From Desulfobacteraceae bacterium (GTDB lineage Bacteria > Desulfobacterota > Desulfobacteria > Desulfobacterales > Desulfosarcinaceae): a stretch of DNA of 64,000 bases. The stretch covers positions 1-64,000 of the forward strand of contig QZKV01000074.1 of the NCBI GenBank assembly GCA_003599575.1, in the 5' to 3' direction. Shown here one piece after another: positions 16,721 through 25,376 of the stretch. The position numbers and the translations under genes were made by a program. How positions within the stretch are numbered: position 1 is the first letter of the stretch; each line of letters begins with the position of its first letter. The notes under the pieces were generated by a model. That model was not told the DNA's origin. It made no database searches and worked only from the letters and a program-made list of their open reading frames with translations.

Positions 16721-18412
16721 TCATTTGGTCAATTGTCGATAGGCCGGAAACGGGAACCGTGCTTTGATAAGTGAAGTATGGAATACGGAATGCTGCAAGA
16801 GCATCTCTCCTTGTCGCATCCTGGTCACTGAGGATTTATTAGATTGCGAAAACAGGTGGCGATAATCTGGTGCTTTTGAAAGTTCAACAGGATTTGTACG
16901 ACCGTAAATGTTTGTTGCACAATTGCCGAGTACACGAGGATGAATATCGCTACGGAACTGCTCGGCTCCGAACAAAATAACACCGAGGGAACGGCCTCTT
17001 TCAGTTACTTCAAGTAGCCAACGGGTCAAGGTACGATCACGTCCTCCTGAAGAGGAGGGAGCATATTTATTAAGCTCATCTGCGAAAACCACCACTGTCC
17101 CAAGATCACTTTGGTTTACTCCGCGATAGAGATTCAATTTGGCGTCGAAAACAGTACGGATAACATCACCGAAAACTAAACATTGAAGATAATCAGGTAG
17201 CGGCGCAATATCTATCACCAACACATTACCTGGCCGTAATGATTTTATGCCATCAACCAAGAGCCTTTGGCGACGATCCTTTTGAGGACGCTCTTCCACA
17301 AAGAGGCTGTGATCAGTTCGCGTCCTTATGAGCCGATTGAACTTACGCCAAGATTGAATGGAAATGTCTTTTTTACCGACCTGTCCCTTCTCTGTTTTTG
17401 CATCGATTTCCTTTCTTAAGCTTTCCCAAGTATCCGCATCAACTTCACCAAGTGCGTGAATGCAACTTTCCATTGTCGATTGTGGATCATCTATATCCGA
17501 AAACAGCAACCCGAGCTTATCTCTGCCAACATCCGTTTCATTTCCCTCCTCGCCACCTTTGAAAGTATCGACATCATAGTAGTAGTTAAAGGCCCGGTTC
17601 GCATCAATTTGCGCCTTTATTATCTCCGCAGGCACTTGAGAGTCTGTAGAAACTTCTTTCTGTTGCTTTGCATATGGATAAAAATAAGTAACAGATTCAA
17701 GCGGACACGGCTCTAAACCACACTTCTTCCATTCTGCAATCTGATGATCATTTAAGGATTCATTTGGCTGATCAACGGCCAAAAGATCTGGACCTTTAAC
17801 ATTGAAAATAATGATACTCACTTGATCTTTCATGCGTTGTTGCAAGGCGTTAAGCAGAAACATTGAATAGGAGGTTTTACTTGCAAGTCCGGATATGCCT
17901 GAAATATTCATATGCCCAGCTTCAGGTCCGACTAAGTATCGCGCTTCAAAATCTAGGCTTATTTCATCCCCACGAGAGGTCTCCATGTAACCGGCTGGTA
18001 TGGGCTTTTTAAGGTTGTCCACACCAAGAGCTTTTCTAATTTCATCGGCACCTGCCCATTGTACTCTAGCACCGTCCCTGATAGGCATCTCTATATTTTC
18101 ACTATTTCCCAATACTTCCGCCTCTGCAATAGTGGTTCCCAGCCGCTTGTTTATTTCTTGAGCATTGACGTCCCCAAAGTCTGATGAAACGTAATTTGCA
18201 AGATGTCCAGCACTATCAGTCATATAGCTAAGCTCTTTAACTAATGCAAAAGAATAGCTTGGGGATTCACCGCGTGCAGAAATATGCTCAATTCGAACAA
18301 TATCAAAGGGCCTTATAATCACATCGCGGTGAAGCCAAAAATGAACTGTGGTGCAGGTTGTTGGTATATTCTCGGTCGCAGTTACTTTGCCTATACATCC
18401 ATTTTCACGCAT
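16721..18412 (-). CDS. HerA-like FtsK-family ATPase
   Basis: 563 aa. HAS-barrel-like N-terminus, then a RecA-type motor. Walker A is divergent: GISGLASKTS (172-181), where canonical HerA has GxTGxGKT, but K179 and T180 are kept. Walker B is TVVVFADE (439-446) with catalytic E446; the candidate arginine finger is TERGRSLGV. HerA forms hexameric DNA-pumping rings that work with NurA nuclease in end resection and in several anti-phage systems. The NurA-like gene ends 16 bp upstream and the GHKL gene starts 9 bp downstream, so one mRNA is likely. Confidence 0.85.
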   Translation of the reverse strand: MRENGCIGKVTATENIPTTCTTVHFWLHRDVIIRPFDIVRIEHISARGESPSYSFALVKELSYMTDSAGHLANYVSSDFGDVNAQEINKRLGTTIAEAEVLGNSENIEMPIRDGARVQWAGADEIRKALGVDNLKKPIPAGYMETSRGDEISLDFEARYLVGPEAGHMNISGISGLASKTSYSMFLLNALQQRMKDQVSIIIFNVKGPDLLAVDQPNESLNDHQIAEWKKCGLEPCPLESVTYFYPYAKQQKEVSTDSQVPAEIIKAQIDANRAFNYYYDVDTFKGGEEGNETDVGRDKLGLLFSDIDDPQSTMESCIHALGEVDADTWESLRKEIDAKTEKGQVGKKDISIQSWRKFNRLIRTRTDHSLFVEERPQKDRRQRLLVDGIKSLRPGNVLVIDIAPLPDYLQCLVFGDVIRTVFDAKLNLYRGVNQSDLGTVVVFADELNKYAPSSSGGRDRTLTRWLLEVTERGRSLGVILFGAEQFRSDIHPRVLGNCATNIYGRTNPVELSKAPDYRHLFSQSNKSSVTRMRQGEMLLQHSVFHTSLIKARFPFPAYRQLTK

Positions 18413-18428
18413 TATCAGAATCCTTAAT

Positions 18429-19685
18429 TCAGAAGATCAGCGACTTAAAACGGGTATGGCTTAAAAAGGACGAACGCAGATATGTTTCTGTTAAAAAAAT
18501 TGGATAGATGTGGGTTGCCCACCGTGCGTCCGTTTTGTAGGGAGTTACGTTGCGCTCAGCTAGTACATATGATGAGATAGTGTCTGCCCTTGATTGAGAA
18601 ATTCCATCTTCTTTCTCTTCGCCCATTGCGAACACTTCAATTTTTATAATTCCTTGAAGGGGACTGTACATCCAATCTGTTGGCCTAAGTCTCAGGTACC
18701 ACCAGCCATAAGTAGTGTCCTTATTGTCCGGTGGTCTTATAACAGTTGTCCTTTCTCTCCACTGCAACCCTTTTGTTATATTGCCCAAACTTTGACGATT
18801 TCGACCCTTTCCAAGGGTCAGACTTGGTTCAAATGTCTTGGCCAATCCGATGACATTGCGTAGCTGAACAATATCGTCTTTGGAAAGTTGGAGATCCTTT
18901 ATTTTGTCATGTCGGTACTGCAGGCCCCCATCTTTTGCAAGCATTGCGCGGTCAGAAATCATATTCCTTTGAATCATTGCACGAATTGTCTGCAACTCGA
19001 GACGTTGCATCGTATCGATAATCATCGCGCGACCTAAATCACCTGGATCTTTGTCTTCTTTTGAGCTGTAGTCATATCGAATAATCTTGAAGTGGTGTTT
19101 TTCACATAGTTCGGCGTTTATTTGTTCAGATAAATCACTTGCACTGTCTTCAGGGACAAGATTCGGAATAGCTAAAACGTTTTGTACCGTCGTTAACTTT
19201 TCCACTGTCGTAAACCTGCCATTATTGTTCCGTTCTAGAACTGCAACTCCAACCTGACCCGCACAAAAGGGCAAATAATGTCCGCTAATACTGGCTTCAA
19301 TGACGCGATAGGACCGTTGAGCACCATCCAAGAAGAACCGAAAAAATGATGCTCCATGATCTTCAATCAGACGCTTTCCGCTATTTAGCTTTGGTTCCTC
19401 AAAAAGTGCAGCATTGGGGAAAAACGCTTCAGAGCCACCTTGTGGGAACATATCCACATCTAGCGAGAATCTCTGATTCGGAAGGCAATCGATCCCATTT
19501 TCCTGTAGAACTTTAATCACGCGTTTTCCCATATTCTGTGCAACCTTCGCATTGAAAGCGCTACTGGATGAGCTTAGAATCAATTCCATTTTGGAAAAAT
19601 CAGATCTTATTTTGCCCTTTGGGCAAAATAAGTTTATTGATATCATATCTTGCTGAATGTTCAAGGTTAATTCAAGGACACGCAC
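18429..19685 (-). CDS. NurA-like nuclease
   Basis: Up to 418 aa. The NurA-type core starts around the metal-binding motif FFRFFLDGAQRSYRVIEA (D120 of the longest form) and ends with the family-like RWATHIYPIFLTETYLRSS, about 25 residues before the C-terminus. NurA is an RNase-H-fold 5'-3' nuclease that sits on HerA. The start is uncertain: GTG 19685, ATG 19646 and ATG 19589 all lack a clear ribosome site; the last is preceded by a 27-bp palindrome, which argues that the long form may include promoter DNA. First gene of the operon. Divergent from typical archaeal NurA, so the call rests on motif plus HerA linkage. Confidence 0.65.
   Translation of the reverse strand: MRVLELTLNIQQDMISINLFCPKGKIRSDFSKMELILSSSSSAFNAKVAQNMGKRVIKVLQENGIDCLPNQRFSLDVDMFPQGGSEAFFPNAALFEEPKLNSGKRLIEDHGASFFRFFLDGAQRSYRVIEASISGHYLPFCAGQVGVAVLERNNNGRFTTVEKLTTVQNVLAIPNLVPEDSASDLSEQINAELCEKHHFKIIRYDYSSKEDKDPGDLGRAMIIDTMQRLELQTIRAMIQRNMISDRAMLAKDGGLQYRHDKIKDLQLSKDDIVQLRNVIGLAKTFEPSLTLGKGRNRQSLGNITKGLQWRERTTVIRPPDNKDTTYGWWYLRLRPTDWMYSPLQGIIKIEVFAMGEEKEDGISQSRADTISSYVLAERNVTPYKTDARWATHIYPIFLTETYLRSSFLSHTRFKSLIF
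19606..19632. promoter_or_regulatory. Perfect 27-bp palindrome, candidate operator
   Basis: cttattttgccc and its exact reverse complement gggcaaaataag surround a 3-nt centre. It lies 17-43 bp upstream of the internal ATG 19589 of the NurA-like gene. Perfect dyads of this length in this position usually bind a dimeric repressor; an RNA hairpin masking initiation is the alternative. Confidence 0.6.
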
Positions 19686-19786
19686 AACTCTATTGTCACC
19701 AGGTGGTGGTACAAAGGAAATCTTTGGAGCTGGGGAAGAAGGAACGATACAATCAAAATTTATTTTGTTATCAAAAGTTTCGCGAG

Positions 19787-20103
19787 CTATTTTGCTGGTA
19801 TTTTGAGCTGCACTGTAGGGTCATCATGCTGGGGCTTGGATTCGGCTGTCCAGGCGTCCAGCATCGCTTTTGTGACTTGGCGGCCTATCAGATGGCTTAC
19901 TTCGCCGGCGATCCGGTAGCGGTCCTTGCCGCTGTTGCGGATGGCTTGCACCATTGAAAGCCGCAGCTTTACGGTGACATTGAGCGATCCTTCGATGGGC
20001 TGGGTGCGGCACGAGCTCAGTTCCTGCTGCAGGCGCTGTATTTCTTCAAACAGGCTCAGCTGCTTGGGGCCGGGGCGGTCTATCTGCTTGTGCGTTTAGA
20101 CAT
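19787..20103 (-). pseudogene. Remnant of a small Mu-like transposon/phage early-region gene
   Basis: ATG 20103 opens MSKRTSR and stops at once, while the next frame continues KQIDRPGPKQLSLFEEI, then LNVTVKLRLSMVQAIRNSGK, GRQVTKAMLDAW and stops at 19787. One base makes the difference, so the gene is frameshifted. Small proteins of this kind accompany Ner-like regulators in Mu-like elements; I infer family from context. It follows the Ner-like gene on the same strand. Confidence 0.55.
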
Positions 20104-20135
20104 TGACTGTGTTTCAGCTTATTGGTAAACCGATT

Positions 20136-20408
20136 TCAAAGGACAATTGAGTGAACTATTTCGTTTTCTTGGCCGACCCTTGATGCCGGCCGGATCGTAT
20201 TTGAACCCGAACACTTTTTTTGGATCGGTTTGATGCGGCTTGCCACAGCGATCATCAGCCGTTTGGAAACACGATTGAAGTTGATCACGTTGGAAACGGT
20301 CATTTCGCTCACGCCCTCTTCCTCCGCGATCTGCTTCTGGGTGTAGCCGGCCTCTTTGAGCAGGTACTGGATCTTGGCCGGACTGTAATGGGTATTGAAT
20401 TGGTTCAT
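20136..20408 (-). CDS. Ner-like phage/transposon DNA-binding protein
   Basis: 90 aa from ATG 20408 with GGGG upstream. One helix-turn-helix occupies most of the protein: SPAKIQYLLKEAGYTQKQIA, EEEGVSEMTVSNVINF. This is the Ner/Nlp type that represses early transcription in Mu-like elements. It is divergent from a CI-like repressor pseudogene, as ner and c are in Mu. A TGTCTAT/ATAGACA dyad precedes it. Confidence 0.7.
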   Translation of the reverse strand: MNQFNTHYSPAKIQYLLKEAGYTQKQIAEEEGVSEMTVSNVINFNRVSKRLMIAVASRIKPIQKKCSGSNTIRPASRVGQENEIVHSIVL

Positions 20409-20418
20409 TACCGCCCCT

Positions 20419-20445
20419 GTCTATTTTTTTGGCGTTTATAGACAA
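20419..20445. promoter_or_regulatory. Inverted repeat TGTCTAT-N13-ATAGACA
   Basis: Seven-bp arms at 20419-20425 and 20439-20445, between the Ner-like gene and the divergent repressor remnant. A TTGACA hexamer (minus strand, about 20473-20478) lies just upstream. Probably the Ner or repressor operator. Confidence 0.5.
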
Positions 20446-20490
20446 TCTTGTAGAGTTTAGAAAAGCTTAACTTTGTCAAGGGCTAAAGTT

Positions 20491-20952
20491 GATATATCGA
20501 AACTTGATCTGTCTGAAATAGGAGGCCGGATAACTTATATTCGAGTCTCGCATAATCTTATTATGGAGGATTTGGCAAAGTTATAGGATTATGGAAACAT
20601 CAGCAATATCGAAAGCCATAAATACGAACCATCCTTCAAGGCTTTAGTTGAGATATGTAAACATTACGGAGTCAATTCAGGCTGGCTTTTAACGGGCGGA
20701 GGAGAACCCTATCCCAAGGAAAGCGGAACTGATCTTTGTGAACCCGGCCAAACTTACGATGATAGACTACTGGATGCGGATCTTTTAAAGCGTATCATCA
20801 CCGCCATAGAAAACGAATTTTTAGCCCGCGATTTGGTCCTAGCCCCTGAGAAAAAGGCTGAAGCCGTCGCACTTTTGTATGAACTCTACGCAGGAACAAA
20901 AAAGGAAGTAACCGAAGAAACGATAGAAAGGTACTTGAAATTGGTAGCATGA
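20491..20952 (+). pseudogene. CI/XRE-type repressor, broken by an in-frame TAG
   Basis: In one frame: SKLDLSEIGGRITYIRVSHN, then LIMEDLAKL, a TAG at 20584-20586, then DYGNISNIESHKYEPSFKAL, GVNSGWLLTGGGEP and a Glu/Lys-rich tail to TGA 20950. This is the HTH of phage-type XRE repressors with the usual Trp-Leu-Leu-Thr-Gly continuation. No good start codon is seen. Part of the Mu-like immunity-region remnant. Confidence 0.7.
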
Positions 20953-20965
20953 CAGGAGGCTGCCC

Positions 20966-21193
20966 GTGAACGATGACATCGAACGGAAAGTCCGATCCCT
21001 ATTCAGCTCCGCTCAAGCAAGAACAACCTGCGATCGCCCTGTAAAATCCTCGACAACCCGGGCCTTCAGCAACCCCGCTCTCACGCTACTCAAAACTGAA
21101 TTTAAATCTGTATTCTGCGCCCATTTCAGGACTGAGGAATCAATATTTTCCACCGGTTTGAATAAAAAGAAATCTGGTTATCCACAAAGCTAA
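20966..21193 (+). CDS. Small hypothetical ORF after the repressor remnant
   Basis: 75 aa from GTG 20966 with AGGAGG upstream; MNDDIERKVRSLFSSAQART then no recognisable fold. The C-terminal part may be read into unrelated DNA at the border of the neighbouring IS fragment. Probably a truncated element gene. Confidence 0.3.
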   Translation: MNDDIERKVRSLFSSAQARTTCDRPVKSSTTRAFSNPALTLLKTEFKSVFCAHFRTEESIFSTGLNKKKSGYPQS

Positions 21194-21205
21194 AGTGACA
21201 TTGTT

Positions 21206-21817
21206 TTAGTTCGCCAGAAGGCAATATGGCGAAGTACCACCGAGAATTTGTTTGTAAGTCATTTTTGTTGATGAAGTTACCTGTTGCGCGATACGCATGA
21301 ACTTTTTACCGATGTTACGGGATTTTCGACGATTGAACCTGAACACGTATTCATCCATATAATTTTGAAGATGCTCAGGACCGAATCGGCCCTGGAAAGT
21401 ACCAAGTATCAGCCTTTTTACTAGTGATGCAATTCTGTGGACGCCTGGTAATATGCTGCTTTTATCATCAGTTTTAGACGCGATGATCTTATGATGGGTG
21501 TATGCTTTTAAAGTGAAATTGTAACCTTTCCAGCCATCGGTGATCACAGTTGTACCAGTAGTTACGTTGGTGGAAACAAATTGCTCCAAAACAGCGCCGG
21601 AACAGTCCGGTACCACTTGCAGGCGGATACGGCCGAATTTTTTACCCTGTTTTTCAACGGCTGCAAGAACGATAGTTTTACCGTTGGCACCACGACCGCG
21701 TTTGCCGGGTTGCTGACCGCCGATGAAAAACTGATCAAAAAATTTATCACTTTGGTTTTGTGGATAACCAGAAAAAGAAAATTGTTGGTGTATGTATATA
21801 GGACAAAAGTTCGGCAA
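21206..21817 (-). pseudogene. IS1595 (ISXO2-type) transposase, N-terminus missing
   Basis: The C-terminal two thirds of an ISXO2-like DDE transposase are clear: FIGGQQPGKRGRGANGKTIV, the second Asp in TTVITDGWKGYN, and EYVFRFNRRKSRNI. The zinc-ribbon domain and first catalytic Asp are absent and the first ~30 codons match nothing in the family. A dead fragment inside the island. Confidence 0.75.
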
Positions 21818-21898
21818 GATTACTCAAGCAATTGAAAACCTGATTTCCGTCATGTGTAAGCTGAAAAAAGCTGAACAACTATTAGGAGGTGAACACAT

Positions 21899-24595
21899 AT
21901 GAGTATCTGGAGCTTCGAAGCTGTAGAGATCGCTGATTCGGAGGATGTAGAGGCGCGCCCAATTTACTATACCCCAGCTATTAAAAGCTTCCTCAAATTC
22001 GAGAAGTCACAAATAAGGATTATTAGTGGCCTTAAAGGAACTGGGAAAACACTTTTCCTTAAGCTTGTTAGCTATCATTATAGGCGTATTGGTGGAGTTA
22101 CTTTGATCCCGACTACCCAACTAACCGATCGATTATACTCAATCGATTATGATTTTTCTGGTGAAAGAGCAAAGGCATGGGCTACACCTGAACGATGGAA
22201 GCATGTTTGGCGGACAGCGCTATCCGTAATTATTTTGAAAGCGATCAAAAAAGAAGTTCCAACTAAACTCTTAGAGATATTCCCTGAAAACCTTAAACTA
22301 TCAGTTGGTGCACATTTGACTGCTGCAATACGCAATCGGACAGTGAAAGCGCCTGATTTCCAAGAACTCTTTCCTATGATGCTTGATGCCCCACTGCAGG
22401 GGATAAACCAACCGGTTGCCCTCTTTGTTGACAACATTGACGAAGCCATGGCCAGGCACTGCGGATATGACCTGTATTATGCTTCTTTGAACCAATCAAC
22501 ACAATCCGGTGCCCATTCTTACGATCTTTGGCTTTCAGCTCAAATAGGCTTTATCCTTGCAGTTAGAGAGCTTACTGCTCGCAACTCACACTTGAAGCTA
22601 TTCGGCACGGTTCGAGCGGAGGCTATTCGTGACAATCAGTCACCCATAGCCTTCAATCTTCAGTCGATGGTTCTCGATCTTCATTACAGCCCATTAGAAC
22701 TTCGGGGCATCTTCCAAAAAAAGTTAGAAAGGTTAAAAGGGCTTTCTCATGAAAGTTTTGCACGCCCATCTGAGGCTGATGTGATAAAAGCCTTCTTTCC
22801 CTATGATGTTATTGAACACATCACCGTGGTTCAGGCCGACGGTCGTCCATATCAAGAGGATATTTTCGATTACCTCAGGCGCCATACTCGAGGTCGCCCT
22901 AGAGAACTGGATTTTATTGGCCACGCATTACAGATGATTCCGCCGGCAAAGCGTACGCCTGACCAAGTTCGCGATCTCGTGCGGGATCTAAGCTATAAAT
23001 TCTTTACATTCGCTAAAAATGAAGCTGTCCCGTTTTGGGATAAAAATTTGGATATATTACTCGATAATATTCACTCTAATTTTATCAACCGAGATAAGGC
23101 AGAGAAAATAGCGGAAAAGCTGTATGACGCCAAAATGGCAGGTATACTTTGGAATTCGCTTTTCGCAAACGGCCTTTGCGGTGCGGTTGTCACAGTGCAC
23201 CCACGCGTTTTGATACAGCGCTTTGCAAACCATGATGGGATGACCGAACTAAGTGACCAAGACTTCAAATCGGCCCGTGCTTGGGTATTGCATCCATGCG
23301 TTAATATAGCGACCAGAGCTCGCCGAATAAAATATCAACCCAACCCGAGGAACGTTGCTGGCCACGCATATCCATTCTTTCAAGAAGCAAGAAGAAAACA
23401 CATCCACGTTTTAATTGGGGCAGGAAGATTGGGTTTCGGCTTAGTTGTGCCAGCGTTAATCGAGGACGAAGATACGAAAATCATTATCTTTGCAAGAGCA
23501 TCTGCAAAATGGGAACCACTCCTAGGCCCTAATCGCGGTGGAATGCGCAATTTAGTGATACAGTATTTTACTAAAGCCGACCAGAAAAATCCCGTTTTCA
23601 ATCTTTATGTGGTTTCTGATGAGCATACCGGATGGCAAGACGAAATTAGGAAAAGCTTTCGCCGAGGAAGATGCGTAATGCTGATATCGACAAAAGAGGA
23701 CTCGTTCCAATATGCGATCAGATTAGGCGATTCAATAGGTGTTTCTGTCGGCAAGGATAACATTGAGTCTATAGCTGAAAGGATTGCCGCTACAAACTGT
23801 AAATCAAAGGTTGTTATTGGTTATGAGAATGATGAGGAAGGAATGAATAAGGCAAGCAAAATACTTCTAAGAAAAGGAAAAGTGTTTGCACCCGCAGTAG
23901 TTGATCGGATCTGCGTTGAGCGTGAAGTCGGCGAGGACGCTATTACAGTTAGGGCTGAAGGCTATAAGAGGATAACAGCTCACCTAGAAATTGAAAGGCT
24001 GAGGTTTATCCCCCCTGCATTCACTAATAGAGCCATTAAAGAAGTTCAGACTGTTTCTGACGCTGACGAATTCAATCTAATTAAAGAGAAAAAAAAGCGT
24101 CTCGTTAACTCGCTTCATGCGGCGGCAGCGGGATTAGTTCATTTGGCTTTGATAGAAACTGGCGCCAAAAAAGAAACCGCTGATGATGTTCTCCTCGGAC
24201 TTATTTCTCACACTATGGAAATCGAGAGCCAGCTAGTGACTATAAAGGAGTTAATGATTCTTGCCATTTTGGGAACGCTTCCCAAAAGTCGCCTAAGCGG
24301 CGATGATGTAAAAAACTTGATACATGATCTTAATGAATATGGTGATCAGGCACTTAAGAGAATGACTGATGGGCCAGACGCCCCTTCGCGCGTTTTGAAA
24401 ACCGACATCCAATCTCTTTCAGCAAAATATCGTAGATTGTTCAAGGATGTTGAATCCTTAGCACTCGAAGCCCTCCGCTCCGCTGAGGTCCAAAAATCAT
24501 TTGCGATAGGTAAAAATGAGATTTCAGAGAGATTGAAATTATTACAAAACATGTTTTTGAACCTACTCACAATGTCGGGCAAAAAAACAAATTAG
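21899..24595 (+). CDS. P-loop NTPase fused to a mannitol-dehydrogenase-like Rossmann module
   Basis: 898 aa with a strong start (AGGAGGTGAACACATATG). Residues ~1-400: AAA/STAND-like NTPase resembling the Sll1717 P-loop family; Walker A GLKGTGKT (44-51), Walker B PVALFVDNIDE (172-182). Residues ~500-700: a Rossmann unit HVLIGAGRLGFGLVVPAL (503-520), then VVIGYENDEEG and PAVVDRICVERE, matching the NAD-binding GxGxxGxG, the CEN-type and the VDRI motifs of MtlD/UxaB polyol dehydrogenases. The catalytic lysine region is not obvious. The C-terminal ~200 residues are helical. A lone gene inside the island; a sensor-effector for defence that binds or consumes NAD or a polyol phosphate is inference. 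Confidence 0.75.
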   Translation: MSIWSFEAVEIADSEDVEARPIYYTPAIKSFLKFEKSQIRIISGLKGTGKTLFLKLVSYHYRRIGGVTLIPTTQLTDRLYSIDYDFSGERAKAWATPERWKHVWRTALSVIILKAIKKEVPTKLLEIFPENLKLSVGAHLTAAIRNRTVKAPDFQELFPMMLDAPLQGINQPVALFVDNIDEAMARHCGYDLYYASLNQSTQSGAHSYDLWLSAQIGFILAVRELTARNSHLKLFGTVRAEAIRDNQSPIAFNLQSMVLDLHYSPLELRGIFQKKLERLKGLSHESFARPSEADVIKAFFPYDVIEHITVVQADGRPYQEDIFDYLRRHTRGRPRELDFIGHALQMIPPAKRTPDQVRDLVRDLSYKFFTFAKNEAVPFWDKNLDILLDNIHSNFINRDKAEKIAEKLYDAKMAGILWNSLFANGLCGAVVTVHPRVLIQRFANHDGMTELSDQDFKSARAWVLHPCVNIATRARRIKYQPNPRNVAGHAYPFFQEARRKHIHVLIGAGRLGFGLVVPALIEDEDTKIIIFARASAKWEPLLGPNRGGMRNLVIQYFTKADQKNPVFNLYVVSDEHTGWQDEIRKSFRRGRCVMLISTKEDSFQYAIRLGDSIGVSVGKDNIESIAERIAATNCKSKVVIGYENDEEGMNKASKILLRKGKVFAPAVVDRICVEREVGEDAITVRAEGYKRITAHLEIERLRFIPPAFTNRAIKEVQTVSDADEFNLIKEKKKRLVNSLHAAAAGLVHLALIETGAKKETADDVLLGLISHTMEIESQLVTIKELMILAILGTLPKSRLSGDDVKNLIHDLNEYGDQALKRMTDGPDAPSRVLKTDIQSLSAKYRRLFKDVESLALEALRSAEVQKSFAIGKNEISERLKLLQNMFLNLLTMSGKKTN

Positions 24596-24632
24596 ATTGG
24601 TCGATCTAGTTACTGTAAAAGGGGAATTATAA

Positions 24633-24783
24633 ATGAAAAAAATACTTTTTCTCATTCTTTATTTTAGCGTTTGCTACAATCTTATATGCAAAATTGTATG
24701 ATCCTAAAACATTGGGGAGAGAAACGGGCGTAATCACATCTGAAAATCTGGCAGAGGCACTTGATAAACTTGGTGTGATCTAA
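24633..24783 (+). pseudogene. Small secreted protein interrupted at an A7 run
   Basis: AGGGG precedes ATG 24633. As written the frame ends after 22 codons. If the A7 tract after ATG is read as A6 it gives about 49 aa: MKKYFFSFFILAFATILYAK, a signal peptide, then LYDPKTLGRETGVITSENLA. Either a disabled gene, phase-variable/slippage expression, or a sequencing error. Confidence 0.45.
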
Positions 24784-25219
24784 AAAGTGCAGCGCGAAAC
24801 ATTCCATTATCTACAAACCAATTCGGTGTTTTGGTTGAAGAATACCATGACCCTGATCCAAAAATTCATGTCCCGGCGAGGAGGAAAATCAATTCGATAT
24901 TCCCAGATCTAAGGGATGCAAAAACGCCCAAAGACTCATTATCATTACTGGAGGTAACCGTTTCATTTCTGAATATTGACACGACAAATTTCCTTTGCAT
25001 GCTGATCTCTTGTTTATTGATGATAATGAGAGCATGGATGTCCTTAAAAAGAAAGTGTTATTAGGCAATGATTTCAAGCTTGAAAAATTTTCCAGTGTGC
25101 CCTTTAAAGTTGTTGCAGATACAAGTACGATTTCTCAAAAGGTTAGAGAATATATACAGCTTGCTTTTGATAATATCTTATTAATACCTGAATTTTGCAC
25201 GCAAACGGTCAGGAGCTGA
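24784..25219 (+). pseudogene. Decayed gene, unknown family
   Basis: Two overlapping frames carry protein-like sequence: FGVLVEEYHDPDPKIHVPAR... to about 25000, then HADLLFIDDNESMDVLKKK... SSVPFKVVADTSTISQKVRE up to 25219. They appear to be halves of one frameshifted gene. No family recognised. 25220-25376 holds nothing visible. Confidence 0.4.
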
Positions 25220-25376
25220 CAATCAGCCCAGCAAATCTTTTCATGCGATTGCCGTTTTCTACCTGGGCTCAAGGCCGCTACCGTTTAAATGACCGCGCCG
25301 TATGCATTAGCAAGGTTTCATTGTATGGCAACCGTCTATTTTCATAAGTCAAATCCGTGCAAGAAATTTTTTGCAT

